A stretch of DNA of 64,000 nt, taken from NCBI RefSeq assembly GCF_022201045.2, contig NC_068562.1, positions 8,724,001 through 8,788,000 of the forward strand. Direction: 5' to 3'. Source of the DNA: Citrus sinensis (Eukaryota > Streptophyta > Magnoliopsida > Sapindales > Rutaceae). The notes beneath the pieces were generated by a model. That model did no database searches. It saw only the letters and a list, made by a program, of their open reading frames with translations, and was not told the origin of the DNA. This document shows positions 43,301 through 55,411 of the stretch, in pieces (position 1 is the stretch's first letter; each line of letters starts with the position of its first letter). The position numbers were made by a program, and so were the translations under genes.

Positions 43301-44230
43301 GAATATATGTAGAACTTCTAATAGTGGGCCAAGATTTTGATATAAGATTCAGTTTGCGATGTGATTATAAATTGAATTTGTCAAGAACACCCAAGCTCCC
43401 TCAAGGACATATCCATTTTAGATTTCATATCGTTACATGATTGATACTTCTTCCATGCTGTCTGGAATATAACTCTTCTTGCTCTTAGTTTTTAAAATTT
43501 TATATCCAACCTTATTTCAGCATTCCTACCTGCACTAAGATGACAAATCGTGTAATGCTTTGCAGGAAGTACGTGTGCGATTTTCTGGGTTTAATAATAC
43601 AGAAGATGAATGGGTGAATGTGAAAACGGCTGTTCGTCAGCGGTCTATTCCTTTAGAACAGTCAGAATGTGTCAAGGTCAATGTTGGAGATCTTGTTCTA
43701 TGCTACCAGGTATTGATTTTTCTTTAAGAAATTAACAACGAAATGAAGAGAAGGAAAGAAGGATTAAAAAATAAATAAACAAATAAATCCATTTGATGTT
43801 GACCCAAAGGGATACAAAATACCTTCTTAAATATGATAATAGACATAATGTTAAATATTCTATTGGATATACTTTTATTCTTTATGGCGGGTATACAGGA
43901 AAGAGAAGATCAAGCAGTCTACTGTGATGCACATGTTTTGGATATCCAGAGACGGGTACACGACACAGAAGGCTGCCAATGCATCTTTGTGGTCCGCTAT
44001 GACCATGACTTCTCTGAGGTTAATTTGCAAAACTCTGTCATTCCCTCTTTTCCTCATTCGCCATTGTACAGCTTGTGCACTTGTGGATGCACATAGGATG
44101 ATGGTTTCATAGTTGTTCTTCAAATCTAAGACCTTTTTGGTTGCGGAATTGCTGCCTGACCATTAATCTCGCGTGCTTATAACAGGAGCAAGTTAAAGTG
44201 GAGAGATTATGTTGCAGGCCTACCCTTTAA
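40367..44230 (+). CDS. SHH1: SAWADEE homeodomain homolog, SHH1/DTF1-like (9 exons)
   Basis: A nuclear chromatin reader. In Arabidopsis SHH1 binds H3 tails methylated at K9 and unmethylated at K4 and brings RNA polymerase IV to targets of RNA-directed DNA methylation. Nine exons starting at ATG 40367 give about 245 residues, close to Arabidopsis SHH1 and far shorter than SHH2. An N-terminal divergent homeodomain ([12 protein letters not shown] to [11 protein letters not shown]) ends in a WF-containing recognition helix. A Lys/Ser-rich linker leads to the C-terminal SAWADEE domain: [50 protein letters not shown], and the zinc-binding set YCDAHV with GCQC. It ends [13 protein letters not shown] at 44228-44230. 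Exon borders were chosen by GT..AG and continuity with the family. Open frames within the intron near 43.0-43.2 kb are not used. Confidence 0.9.
43119..43212 (+). repeat. 46-bp tandem duplication in an SHH1 intron
   Basis: Two diverged copies start near CAATTAGGCCTAA and run through GCTTGATA and TTTACCAT. They lie in the intron between the exons ending GEL and starting EVRVRF. Confidence 0.75.
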
Positions 44231-45140
44231 AAGTCTCAGGCAACCTTAACTTGTTAATAAAGAGCAGTTGTATTATGATGAGAAGTGAAACTGTGTCCTG
44301 AATTATTTGACCGCAAATATCGGTGAATGTTTTATAACCTCAGTAAGCAACTTATCCGGAATTAACAATCTTGTTATTTACGAAAGAGTGACCCGGCAAC
44401 AATTCTTCATTCTTCTATCTTGATCCAACGATTTAAAAGAATAAAAGAACCCTAAGTTGATATCGGTAGGATCATATTTTGCTTTGAATTTATTGGTGAT
44501 ATTAAAATTCCATCGTTCGTGGTCTCATTGGTTGTGGAATTAAAAGGTCCACCGATTCGACGTGGTTGTCTGGGTTATCAATTTTATTATATCTTTTCGA
44601 TTTGATGCTAAACTTTTTACCACTTTCCTCGTATGAAATTCTAATTCTGTTCTAATTCTGTTCTAATTCAATGATTCACAAGATTAAATGATTAATAAGA
44701 TTGAGGCAAAGACTACGTGTATCCCAAAAGATACAAATAGCATCTATGAAATATAAAATAAAAGCTACCAATATACATACCGCAACAATTTCACGAACTC
44801 TCTTTCTTTTGCAAATTAGAAGACCTAGAATAAGTTCTTATTTTTGAAGACTATACAAAGTTAAAAGAGCCATCCTCCCATCTTCGATCCCGGACATTTG
44901 CCGAAGTTATTTCGCACAGCTGACAGGCACAAAGCGCAGATTCACTAAACTTCTATACCTTGATTACAATTAATTAAAGGCCATACTCATCAAAATTTCT
45001 TGGAGCCTCGATAATGGACACTTCTCAGAAAATCCCAATTTTCTAGCTTCACGGCTGGATACCTAAGTGGAGAGAGCTGCCGTTCCACCAATACCAGTAC
45101 TTACAACGATTTTCAGATGCCAAACAAAGAATGTGAAACT
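44231..45140. other. Shared 3' flank of two convergent genes
   Basis: About 0.9 kb separates the stop codons of SHH1 (plus) and the MUT9-like kinase (minus), and both 3' UTRs must lie here. A short run of TTCTAATTCTG-type repeats lies near 44636-44670. No gene was seen. Confidence 0.7.
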
Positions 45141-48100
45141 CTACGAAACCGTTCGTCCGTAACATACGGATGCAATATAAAGATTCTTTGCCCATTTCTC
45201 CTGCAAGATCAATCAAAGATTTTTAGACCCAATAAAAAGATTTGAAGACAGTAAAAAAGTGGAACCAAATATGAAAAGAATATATTAGACCTTGACATGT
45301 GCACTAGGAAAAGCTGAAGTTCGAAGAGTTTCTTGGGTTTCATCAGCAGGTTTTCTCCTTGGGACACTAAGAACAAAAGCGGCCTGGTCCCAAGTTGCTG
45401 CAGTGGCTGTAATGCGATATCCACTATCCCAACGACGATGAATGCCTTCACTAGGGTAAAGAAAATCAAGTTCAACTACCTGAAATAAGCAGACAGAATC
45501 AGTGACTTGCCAATGGTTTACACTTCTACTACTTAAAAAATTGGCAGGAATATCGGGAATCCAAGAAATGACCTGGTCAGAAAATCCTGCCCCGCGAGAC
45601 ATCACAACTCCCCATCGACTCCCAGAGGTGGCCATTGCTGTAACATAAAAACCCTCCCTCCATTTTTTGTTAATCCATTTAAAGGGAAACGCATCACTAA
45701 CTTTGTAAGATTGCTGCAAATACTGTGTCCCTGGATATAACAAATAAAAGTTAGTGAAATAGAAATCCCTATACTCTCCGCCTGCATAACCAAATATTGA
45801 AACATCATAGTCTAACCTTTTGACATGACTACTAATGAGCTCCCGTTGGTAGCTCCGGCTATAGCACTAATATAATAGTTCTTCTCCCACTGCTCCATTA
45901 TCCATTCCTTTGCACACAACAAAAAAATAAATTGTTAACATACATCCTGAGACTACTTTTCCTGAAAAGATATACAATAAGCCTTCTGTACAGAATAGCA
46001 ATCCTTAAGGATACAACAAGGTAACAGGACAGGGCAAATTGGTCGAAAATACGTGATTATGTACCTTATGAAGAAAATATGGGGATAGTTCATAGACTTG
46101 TGCGGAGAAGCCAGTACCAGCATCCATAATAAGGGCCCACAGGTTTTGGCATGAAGCCACACTGCTGATAAATAGCCCATCCTCATTTCCCTTCTCAATG
46201 TGTTGGGCAAGCCTTGCATCTGCCACATTATAGTGATACCTACAGAAGTATCGCAATTTGATCACTCTAAATTTATTGAATAAACTTATCAATGATAAAA
46301 ATGTAAAGATAAAAAGGGATCGCAAAGAGGAAAGAACAGCAGATTAAAAAGGACGCCAAAGATGAATGCACAACTAGAACGGTTAACAAGTCAACTATGT
46401 GAACCATATAGACTAGATGGCTAAATGAATATTATCAACAAAAAATCTGAAAAAAAACAAAAGCCCTGACAGATAAAATCAATTAAAACAGCCTCTAAAA
46501 CCATATCTTGAAATCACCTAAGAAATTACTTAAAGCATATTCATACCTTTGCTTCATTGGTCGACGGGCATTGTAAACACTAATCCATTGTGTAGCTGGC
46601 ATTCCCATACGAATCTTCTTCTTTGGTTGTTCATCTTCTTCGTCCTCAATTGTCATACGGCCTCTCTTATGACCAACTTGGTAAATAAGCTTCGGAGAAT
46701 GTAAAGGACATATTAGATGCACCAAAAATTTAAAAAGTTGAAAAGTTCAATGATTTAAAAAGTTATTCTGGACACATTGACAAATTCAATTAACAAATTT
46801 AAAAAGTTCATCTCAAAAAGAAAAAAAATCAATAAATGCGAAAAGGAAGAACATAGTACCTTTTGTGCTCCTTCTGTGCTAATTGGCCTGATATCGGGAT
46901 TTGGACCAACAATCCCATCAAAGAGGGAAATATATTTTGCATAATTAGGTTCTTCATCAAACTTTAAGTTCACAACATATTCAACGAACTGTCTGAAGGG
47001 CGCTGGGCAGAAGCAACAAAGACCGTCTGGGGATGTGGCCATCTTCTTCTTGCAAACAAGAAATCCTTTGTTTTCTCCCTAAGAAGATCATTTTAAAATG
47101 TTAAGCACTAGATTAAGCAGTATTCTTCAATCATTTTTCCATTAAGTACAAACCCTTTCACAAGCTGACAAAACTGACCTGGTATCCTTGCCAAGGCAAA
47201 CGACCTCGGAGAAGGAAAATGAGTGTGTAAGCAAGCGATTCTAGATCATCTCTCCTACTTCCAGTTCTACCCAAATGCGCATGTACACTAGCATAACGGA
47301 CTGTTCCCCTGCAAGATAAGAATAATCCTACAATTTAGGGAATACAAACACTAAGAAAACAAAAACTTGCATGAATTTTTTTTTAAATACAAACCAAAAC
47401 AAAATCAATGGAAATACCTGAAAACATCAGGCCTTTGGTCATATTCAACATGCATGCCAGTTGTGCTGTCTCGCCATTTAGTAGCTGATGCCCCAAATCA
47501 AGATATATATAAGTTGCAAAACAATTGTTGTGCAATAAAAGGTTAATGTTAGAAACAATGAGATCCACAAGGTACCTAGTCCAAGGTCAACAAGGAATAA
47601 TTTCTTCTCATCAGGTGTTCCAGGAGGACCAAGCAGAAAATTTTCAGGCTTCACATCTCCATGCACATACCTGTGAAACAGAGGTCAGCAAGTATTGCAA
47701 ACAAATGTTTTTAAGTTTAGGGCAATCAGCCTCCTTGTTTGTAGCTTGCATTATTTTGTAAATTCCAAAAACAGATGGTAGAATATGAGCTCATTAGGGC
47801 CTCTTCAGGACAAATAGGTGACCAATAGATAAAATTTATCTAAATGAACATGCCAAGAACAAAAGAAACATAGATCTAGCTGTTTACATACCAATAATTT
47901 CCATCTCATGGAAATATATCAACAAGTAGAAAAGCAGTATACAGACAGTGTGAACAACCATTGCAAGAAGCATAAAACAGGGTTTGGAATTCTAAAGATC
48001 TTACCCTTTGGAGTGCATCTTCTCCAATATCGATATTGCTTCAATGGCAATGCAGGCAACCATTTCAATGGACATTCTGTAATTAACAACAGCATGCTTA

Positions 48101-50820
48101 AGCAACTGAAATAGCAGAAAAGAGAGAGTGCAACTCTAACAGCAAAAAGCTTAATGCATTTGAGCCAAATTTCATCAAACTTACGTATGCGAGTTATTAT
48201 TCCATACATCCCACAAGCTTGGTCCCAGCATATCCATTACCTAAAAGAATTAATATTTTTCAAACCCACTCTAAAAACCATGTAGAAGCAGCCAAAAATA
48301 AATAAATAAAATAAATCAGAGTTCAAAGATAGCATACCATCACATAATAGTCACCTTGCCGGCCCTTGAAGTGTACTCGCGGTACACCATGACTTCCACC
48401 AAGGGTGCTGCAAAAACCAGAAAAAAAAGGTTCATAGATGCATAAGTACTATTGAAGTCCAATGATCACAAGACAAGAACACAAGAGATGCAACCACTCA
48501 CTTGTATACTTGCCACTCATACGGTGGTCCATAGTTGCATCCTTTACTACTTCTATGCTCAAATTTCAATGCCACCTAAATGCCAAGATGATTTGAAGTT
48601 ATAAGTAGGAAAAGATGAGAAAAGCAATTTAACTCAATAACTCAAAAATGCAAATAGTAAACATTATACCTCTACAGCTCCAGGACCAGTTCTTTCATTT
48701 GCATTTACAGGAGAGACTCGCCGACCAACATACACTTGGCCAAAGCCACCCTTGCCCAGTTTTCTTTCTAGTCTATACATTGGGGAACCACCAACCGCAA
48801 TCTGAGACAACCATCCAATCAAACTCATTTTAGGAGATACAGGGTGAAAAAAATAATGCTCAATAACCTTCACATAAATTACATATAACCAAGTAATCAG
48901 CAGACCAGATCACATTTTCCTTCCAAAGCTGTGCAAAAGCGATTAATTTTAAGCTTTTAATGTTATAGTTAAATCACCAACAAAATTTCCTAATCCACCA
49001 ATATGTAACTTTAAAAGAGAAAAGAAGCTTGCACAGAAAAAAGAAAATTATAGATATGACATCAAAATTTCCATTACAACTGGTTTTCTACACCCAGATG
49101 GATTAAAATGTATCTGAAAACTAAAAGGTCAAGCTGAATCCTTCCCAATCAAAATTGTGAGTATCAGAGAGAACTATAGACTAATTAAGCTACTATAATG
49201 ACCAGCATAAAGGGAGGTAACATTGAGCAAGTAAGGAGAAGAAAGATAGGTAAGGAAATATTTTGATGTCAAGTGCAAAAAAAATATTTTTTGCATAGAT
49301 GCAAAGATGCAAAGAGTAGCTTGTGTAACAGGATACTAGGAACAAATACACTGGTTATGCGCACACTATATCCCAGTTACTCCCAATCTACAAGTCAGTA
49401 TTGTTGCAGGCTAATAATTCACTAAGCTGAAATTTGTAAACTTTTATTTCATAATTAACAGAGAGCGTACCCCACGGAAATGGAGAAAAAAAAAATGCAG
49501 AACTACATCAATGACCAATTTCATAGTAACCAGTGAAGATCAACTGAAGGACTTGGTTAATACACAGATTGCTACAAGTTTATAATGACCACAGTCCAAA
49601 TAACACTGATAAATGATGCTTTAAATGATATAATTACTTTACTGTCGTTATTGATAATTAATCTGTAACATTTCAGTTAAACATTGACCATCTCAGAAAG
49701 CGGCCAGAGAAGACAAATGTTCATAAGAGAAAGAAATGAGAAAATAATTAAGCCATGTGGAAATCATACTCATATTCCTAGAATGTAGGTGAAACTAAAT
49801 ACTGATAAGACGCACAACAACAAAGCATATCTATACCTGAAAAGTAGTATCAAAGGAAACAAATAAATCATAATTATAATGATTTAGAACCCTGCATATT
49901 CTCTCTACATTAAAACAGTGTGCACTTCTATACTTGAAAAGTAGCATCAAATAAAACAAAATAAACTGTAACTATCTCGTGTATTCTCTCTACATTAAAC
50001 CAGTGTCCACATTAGGTATCCAGCTTCTCAAAATAGTTCAGAACATTAACTGCTAGCAACACATCATAAATTCCCCATCTTACAGCCAATATATCAGGAT
50101 AATTAGACAAACCTAGCCCCAGTAAACCATCTTTGGATGGAATAAAACCAAAACTTAAGGATATATTCTTAACTACCATGCTACTGCATGGATTTGAAAG
50201 AGTAGCTACCAACTTTTACTAGGCCGCTAAAATATTCAACCACTCACTCACTCATTCATGACCGATACTGATTCCTTCCCACAGCCACAGAGGATCATAA
50301 AAGGTCACGGCATGTCAATTCCAAACAACCCCACAAACAAATCCAGTCGCAAACAATTCAAACAATCAAATTAATGTCTGTGCAACACAAATGTGTAAAA
50401 TTTAGAAGGGGATAAAAATCAAACCTTTTCAGGAAGCGGAGCGGTACTTCCCTCGTCTTCGCCGCCGGCATTAGCCTTATCATTGCTTGGACCGCCGCTA
50501 CCAAACTCGTCCATATTCTTCTCCCCAACCTCCTCCGCAGCCTTATTCTCCTCCGATTCTTTCGCCTCAACCACTACTCTCTCATCAACTTTCAACTTAT
50601 TACTATTATTACTATCAGGCACCGGCACCGGCACTGGTGCTGGCACAGCCGCTGCTGCTGCCGCCGCCGCCGCTCGTCTCCGCCTCGTACGTGTCGCAAT
50701 CGCCCCTCCCGCCGCTTCGTCCGCCGCCGCCGCGACGATCGGAGTAGTCGGATTTTGTTTCTCTTCCGCCTTCGCTGCTGCTGCCCGGCCTCTGCGCACT
50801 CCGCTACGCATCACCGGCAT
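45141..50820 (-). CDS. MLK/PPK: Casein kinase 1-like MUT9-like/photoregulatory protein kinase
   Basis: A nuclear Ser/Thr kinase of about 700 residues. The first exon (to 50820) encodes a low-complexity head: an [11 protein letters not shown] start, a basic patch (RTRRRRAA) of nuclear-localisation type, a poly-Ala run, a PVPVPVP run and an acidic stretch. After a 1.6-kb intron the kinase domain begins with [21 protein letters not shown] (ATP Lys) and YEWQVY. It continues with [14 protein letters not shown] (catalytic loop) and VDLGLATKWRD, where DFG is DLG as is normal in this plant group. Then come [24 protein letters not shown] and a long C-terminal domain ending [14 protein letters not shown], stop at 45141-45143. 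Arabidopsis members (MLK1-4/PPK1-4) phosphorylate histone H3 Thr3 and H2A and act on phytochrome, cryptochrome and clock proteins. No break was found. I did not assign a specific paralogue. Confidence 0.93.
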
Positions 50821-51549
50821 CGTTCATCATTCAATGTACATAATCACTATTTGCCGTAAAAAAATTTGCAAAACAAAAACCTTAATTCTCAAGCAATCAA
50901 TCGGGACTGTAACACACGATAGAAAAAGGTAACAAATTTTTTAAATTTCCAACGACAGATTGAAATCCTTCACACTGCAAAACTCAAAAGGGTATTAATC
51001 GTGAATCTTGATTTAGAATTCAAGAATCAGTGATCACAGTCGGAGGAATTAGGGTTAGTGATTTAGGGATCTGTTTAGAAGAGAATCTGGAGAGAGAAAC
51101 AGAGAGAGACAGGAGTACTTACTTTCCAAAAGAGAAAAGAAGAAACCAAGGAGGTATTGTAATTAATTGCGAATTTTTTATGAATTTAAATTATTGCGTG
51201 GAGGGATGTGTGTCGTCGATGTGGAGAAAACGCACGGTGTTGAAATATTTGGTATTTTGTTTAAACTGCATGAAATAGGAAAGTAGTGAAATGACGAAAA
51301 GGGGGTTGGAGTTCTTGCTCTGACAAGTCTAGCCACGGATGAGTGTAAAAAGGTGCAAGCGTTGCAATGTAGTGAGTGGTTTCATGGTACATGCGAGTTT
51401 GTGCCTTTGCGGTGCGGTTGAGTTTATCTGAACCCTTGGATCGGACTCAGTGGGTTGAGTTTACTTTGACCACTCAATGTAAAAACAATAGAGAAATTTA
51501 AAGAAATAATAACTATAAGATATTTCTTAGTGTAGGACTTTCAACTGGT
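50821..51549 (-). promoter_or_regulatory. MUT9-like kinase 5' leader and promoter
   Basis: The DNA right of the start codon holds a GA-rich block near 51085-51115 (CT-rich on the gene strand), typical of plant 5' leaders. No TATA was assigned. Nothing else was recognised before the tRNA. Confidence 0.4.
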
Positions 51550-51622
51550 GCCCGTCTAGCTCAGTCGGTAGAGCGCAAGGCTCTTAACCTTGTGGTCGTT
51601 TGTTCGAGCCCCACGGTGGGCG
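51550..51622 (+). tRNA. trnK-CUU: tRNA-Lys (anticodon CTT), with two T-stem mismatches
   Basis: The 73-nt cloverleaf folds with acceptor GCCCGTC/GGTGGGC, D stem GCTC/GAGC and anticodon stem CAAGG/CCTTG around loop CTCTTAA (anticodon CTT). The T loop is TTCGAGC and the discriminator is G. The T stem reads GTTTG against CCCAC, so two of five pairs are T-C mismatches; the usual plant sequence is GTGGG. No intron is present. A CAA motif at 51542-51544, often the start site of plant tRNA transcripts, precedes it, and TTTT at 51624-51627 can serve as a Pol III terminator. The gene is probably transcribed, but stability of the product is uncertain. Confidence 0.92.
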
Positions 51623-52499
51623 GTTTTATATTTTACTTCAGCAGCTTTTTCGTCGTTTTACGTAATGGCCTTTTTGTTTTGGGCCGATTCCTTAATCCAC
51701 AGAAAAGCTTTAAACACCCTTTTAAAATTCTTATGAAACCCGTTCTTCCTAACTATGCATAGCTCTTTTTTAATGAAAATTACAGAAAATGATAAAAGGT
51801 TACAATAGAGTTTAATTAAATATTAAACATAACTTTTTTATAATAAAATTCTTGTCATTGCCTCAAAACTATTTATACCAATTAACGATAGGAGGGTTCA
51901 TGATTTGAAAGTGTAAGAATATTTTAATTTAGTTAAATTCATAGTTGATCTTTAAGTAATTTATTCTAATAATAGAAATATAATTATAATTTTGGGTTTT
52001 ATGAGAATTTCAAAGGGGTGTGAAAAGCACTGATCATATCTCTCTGACTCTTATCTGCAGACAAGCATTAGCCTTTAAACCCAAAATTTGTGATCCATTT
52101 TGTTTAATGTTTGTTTCCCCAGTTTTTGACTTTCATGAAACCATTTTAATTCTATTTTGGGCCCAATTTGGAAAACAAAGATTAGTAAACCCAGCATATG
52201 ATCATTCAGTTCTTGTTTACTCCGGAATGTTGAATCAGTTCAATTCTATTCTATGTTCATTGCTGCCAGTTAGCGTTCTATGTTCCTAGTTTAACGTTCA
52301 TTGTTGCTCTTCACCTTTAGTGGGCTTGGTTTTACTTTTGCCCTTATATTGGTTCTTCATTGAGAGGATTGGTAATGAATGGTTTAGCGGCATATCATCC
52401 ATAAGCGAATTTTTGTAAAGTTTTTATCCATGACACTTAGAATATTTTCTAAGTAATTGACCTTAGTCCATTCTCATAGGGAATGACCCTAAGGCATTT

Positions 52500-52800
52500 T
52501 CTTAACAAGATTTGTCTAGTGGCATGTTTGTAAAATTTTTCATGTAAGTACTTTCCTTAAAATGTTTGCTCGTAGGCATTTTATGTAATAGTATTTGCCG
52601 TTAGACTCATTTTGTAGAAAATATGTTTGTTCGTAAGCTCATTCTATATAATCATTTCATGGAATGTATGTTTGTCCAGTAGTGTATTCATAGAACACAT
52701 GTTTGCCACTAGGCCCCTTCTGTAAAATGTTTCTTGTCCCATAAGCTTATTCTGTAAAACATATGTTTGCCTATAGGCTCTTTATGTAAAGTATGTTCTA
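52500..52800 (+). repeat. Degenerate tandem repeat, unit roughly 50-60 bp
   Basis: Variants of the phrase ATGTTTGTTCGTAAGCTCAT recur, each followed by a TTCTGTAAAA- or TTTTGTAGAAA-like segment: near 52560, 52585, 52625, 52670, 52700, 52740 and 52765. The spacing varies and no unit is intact, so the array is old. No open frame is maintained. Confidence 0.65.
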
Positions 52801-53342
52801 TTTACCTAGGTTATTATTGTAGAGAGTATATTTAGATAATCTTATAGCATCAAACACTTAGGTGTTTTGTCAATTCTTACCTTTAGACAATTTACTTAGA
52901 ATGGTTTATGAGTATTTAGGTCATTCTCGTTGAGATAGACCAAAGCAATTTTTGTGTAGTTATGTCCTTAAGCGTTCGGTTGATTTTTGCCCTTAAACAA
53001 ATACTTTTTAAGTACCTCGATTATTCTTGTGAAAAATAAACTTACATCATTTCATATAAGAAGCTTTTGTTGGGCCTTTTCTTGTGGGCTTTGGACCTTT
53101 TACAATTTGGTAAAACACCCTTAACTAAATTCTTCTAGTCAATTAAAATTGTTAGGATATTAGAACGGTTTAAAACTTCAAGCTTATTAACAACAACCAA
53201 GTTTGTTAAAAAAAATCACATTTTATTTATCTATTTATGGGATTTGTTTTAAAATTAATTACTAATCAAGTATACATATAGGATTCATAAGTGTCACCTC
53301 TAACACCAGTAGCCTTCTTAGGCGACCATCAGAAAAGGATTC

Positions 53343-53487
53343 GGCAATGTTAGAGTTGCTCTATGATAGAATACTCTTTTGTAATTACACAATTAAAGTG
53401 ATAATGTATTTTTTTACTATTTATCACTTCAATTATGTGGTTATGAAGAATTGCTCCACCTTAAATCAACTCTAACATAACATTGCC
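53343..53487. mobile_element. MITE-like inverted-repeat element, 145 bp
   Basis: The end GGCAATGTTAGAGTTG is mirrored at the right by CAACTCTAACATAACATTGCC (with a 5-nt insertion), and the inner arms also pair (AAGTGATAA with TTATCACTT). The target-site duplication is unclear (TTC left, TTA right). Confidence 0.65.
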
Positions 53488-54120
53488 TTAGAAAAAAAAT
53501 CATTGAACATACGCAAGCAAAAACATTTAGGAACCCGTCTAATCATATTTAGCTTTTACAGAGCAACCAATAACTTATTCTAAGCGCCTCAAAAAAGCAT
53601 GAAGCTTTTAAAAGTGCTCTTGACATGAAATTCAAAAACGGGGAAAAAAGGCAAAGCTACTTTTTTTGTTAATCTAAACTTTCTCCCAATAATTTGGCAA
53701 AATCACATAAACATTTGTACACTTGACTTCCTTGGCAACCAAGTGAAGCATATCTATCCATAACGTAAAGGCAAAAAATTAATTAATTAATTAATTGTTA
53801 TTTTTTATTGACCCAATTTAGAATTTTAAAGTACATAAAATTAAAATGTCTTTCTTTTGTAGATTACAATATTCTAATATGGTATGTGTGTATGGAGCCC
53901 GGTCGATTTCTTGATGGTACTTGTCTTTGATAAATTCAATATATATTGCATGAAATTCCAAATTTTGAAGCCACATGTCACGAACTCAATGGTGCAAACT
54001 ATGCATTCTTGTCTGCCATGCATGCAACGATTATCAATAGTTCTATAATAAATTACAAGAGCTAGAATAGGCACAAAATAGTGGCTAGTATGTTCTTGGC
54101 TTATTATTATTCTTAGGGCA

Positions 54121-54178
54121 CACAAGTGATGAAGAAATCAATTATGGAACACAAGTGATGAAGAAATCAATTATGGAG
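54121..54178 (+). repeat. 29-bp tandem duplication
   Basis: The sequence starting CACAAGTGATGAAGAAATCA occurs twice in succession with one difference. Confidence 0.9.
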
Positions 54179-55220
54179 CACTAAGCTAAATAAACTAGCT
54201 CTTTGTTGTGGCAGACTTTCACCTACTCTTCACTTTGGGGTCGTTTTCAGGAGCTGCTTTATGAAAGATCTACAATCTAACAAAGTTGTTTTTATATTCT
54301 ACTTCCAACCTAATTGCTAACACAAAAGTGACATAACCCTTATGAATAATCCAATTTGCTTTTGCACAACATGCAATAAAATCCATTCATATGATTACAT
54401 TCCCAAAATTATATATTAATCAGTTCCAAGTAAGAAGATAAACATGAGAAGAAACCTCTTAATTATTTTTATTTATTATTATTAAGAATTAAATGAAATT
54501 TTGTGGCATCTGAACTTGAAAAACTAAAAATAATAAGGCAACATTTTTCAAATAAGCATTGATCTAGAAATTAAAAACAAAAAACAAAATATAAATGCAA
54601 TAGAAGAAAACAACTCTAGTTCTGATTGTCATGAAACTGATGTTGTTTCTAACATGTCATCTTGATCAAATTATGGTTTATAAATGTAATATCAATCTTT
54701 ATGTTAAATCCTAATGACAAGCTTCAAATTTTAATTAGCAGCATTATTTTAGGCTTAAATTTCAATTATTGTCATGAAATTAAAATTGCATCAATCGAGT
54801 TACTATAAGTCGTTAAACAAGAAGTGATCTTATGTACGTGCATTGGCGCACCAGTTTTAACATACCGAGCTAGCAATATGGGTTAATATGCATGTGGGGT
54901 GATTACAAGCAAATTTGCACGTGCAAGACGGCGTGCAATTTGATTTGGAAGCAAGTAAAGAATTGCTTTGCTTTTGAACATTATTATAACTTTAGTTATA
55001 TGAATTGCTATCACTTTTGTTAGTGGGGAAATTGGAGAAAGCTTTGCATGAAAGAAATTGAACTTTAAGAAATCATGCGTCCTTTTAATTAGCCATCTTT
55101 CCCAACTGCTTCTATATATATTGTATTAAATAGCCATTCCTTTTCAAGCTCATAGTTTCCTTGTAATCTAGCTGGTAGTATTTGGCACCTTGTTTTTTCC
55201 TCGCTTAAAGTTTTTAATAA

Positions 55221-55411
55221 GGGTGTATTTGGAAGTGAGGTGTTATACCTTTTAAGCTGCAGTTGCTATAGAGTAAAAGCTATAACAGTAGAGTATAAGC
55301 TGGAAAAAAAAAATCTACTAAGCTGTCAAAACGCAGCTACAAGTGTTACCAAACACCTTAGTAGCTGGACTTTGACAGCACAGCTACCTCACCACACTCT
55401 CAAACAGACTC
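55221..55411. mobile_element. Tourist-like (PIF/Harbinger) MITE, 191 bp, TAA target-site duplication
   Basis: The ends GGGTGTATTTGGAAGTGAGG and, as reverse complement of the right end, GAGTCTGTTTGAGAGTGTGG form an imperfect terminal inverted repeat of about 22 bp. TAA flanks both sides (55218-55220 and 55412-55414), the target preferred by PIF/Harbinger elements. The interior has repeated AGCTG motifs and no lasting open frame. Confidence 0.75.

Noticed and set aside
50483-50932. Plus-strand open frame of 149 codons rich in Ala, Pro and Ser
   Set aside because: It is the antisense of the low-complexity GC-rich head of the MUT9-like kinase; such repeats stay open in several frames.
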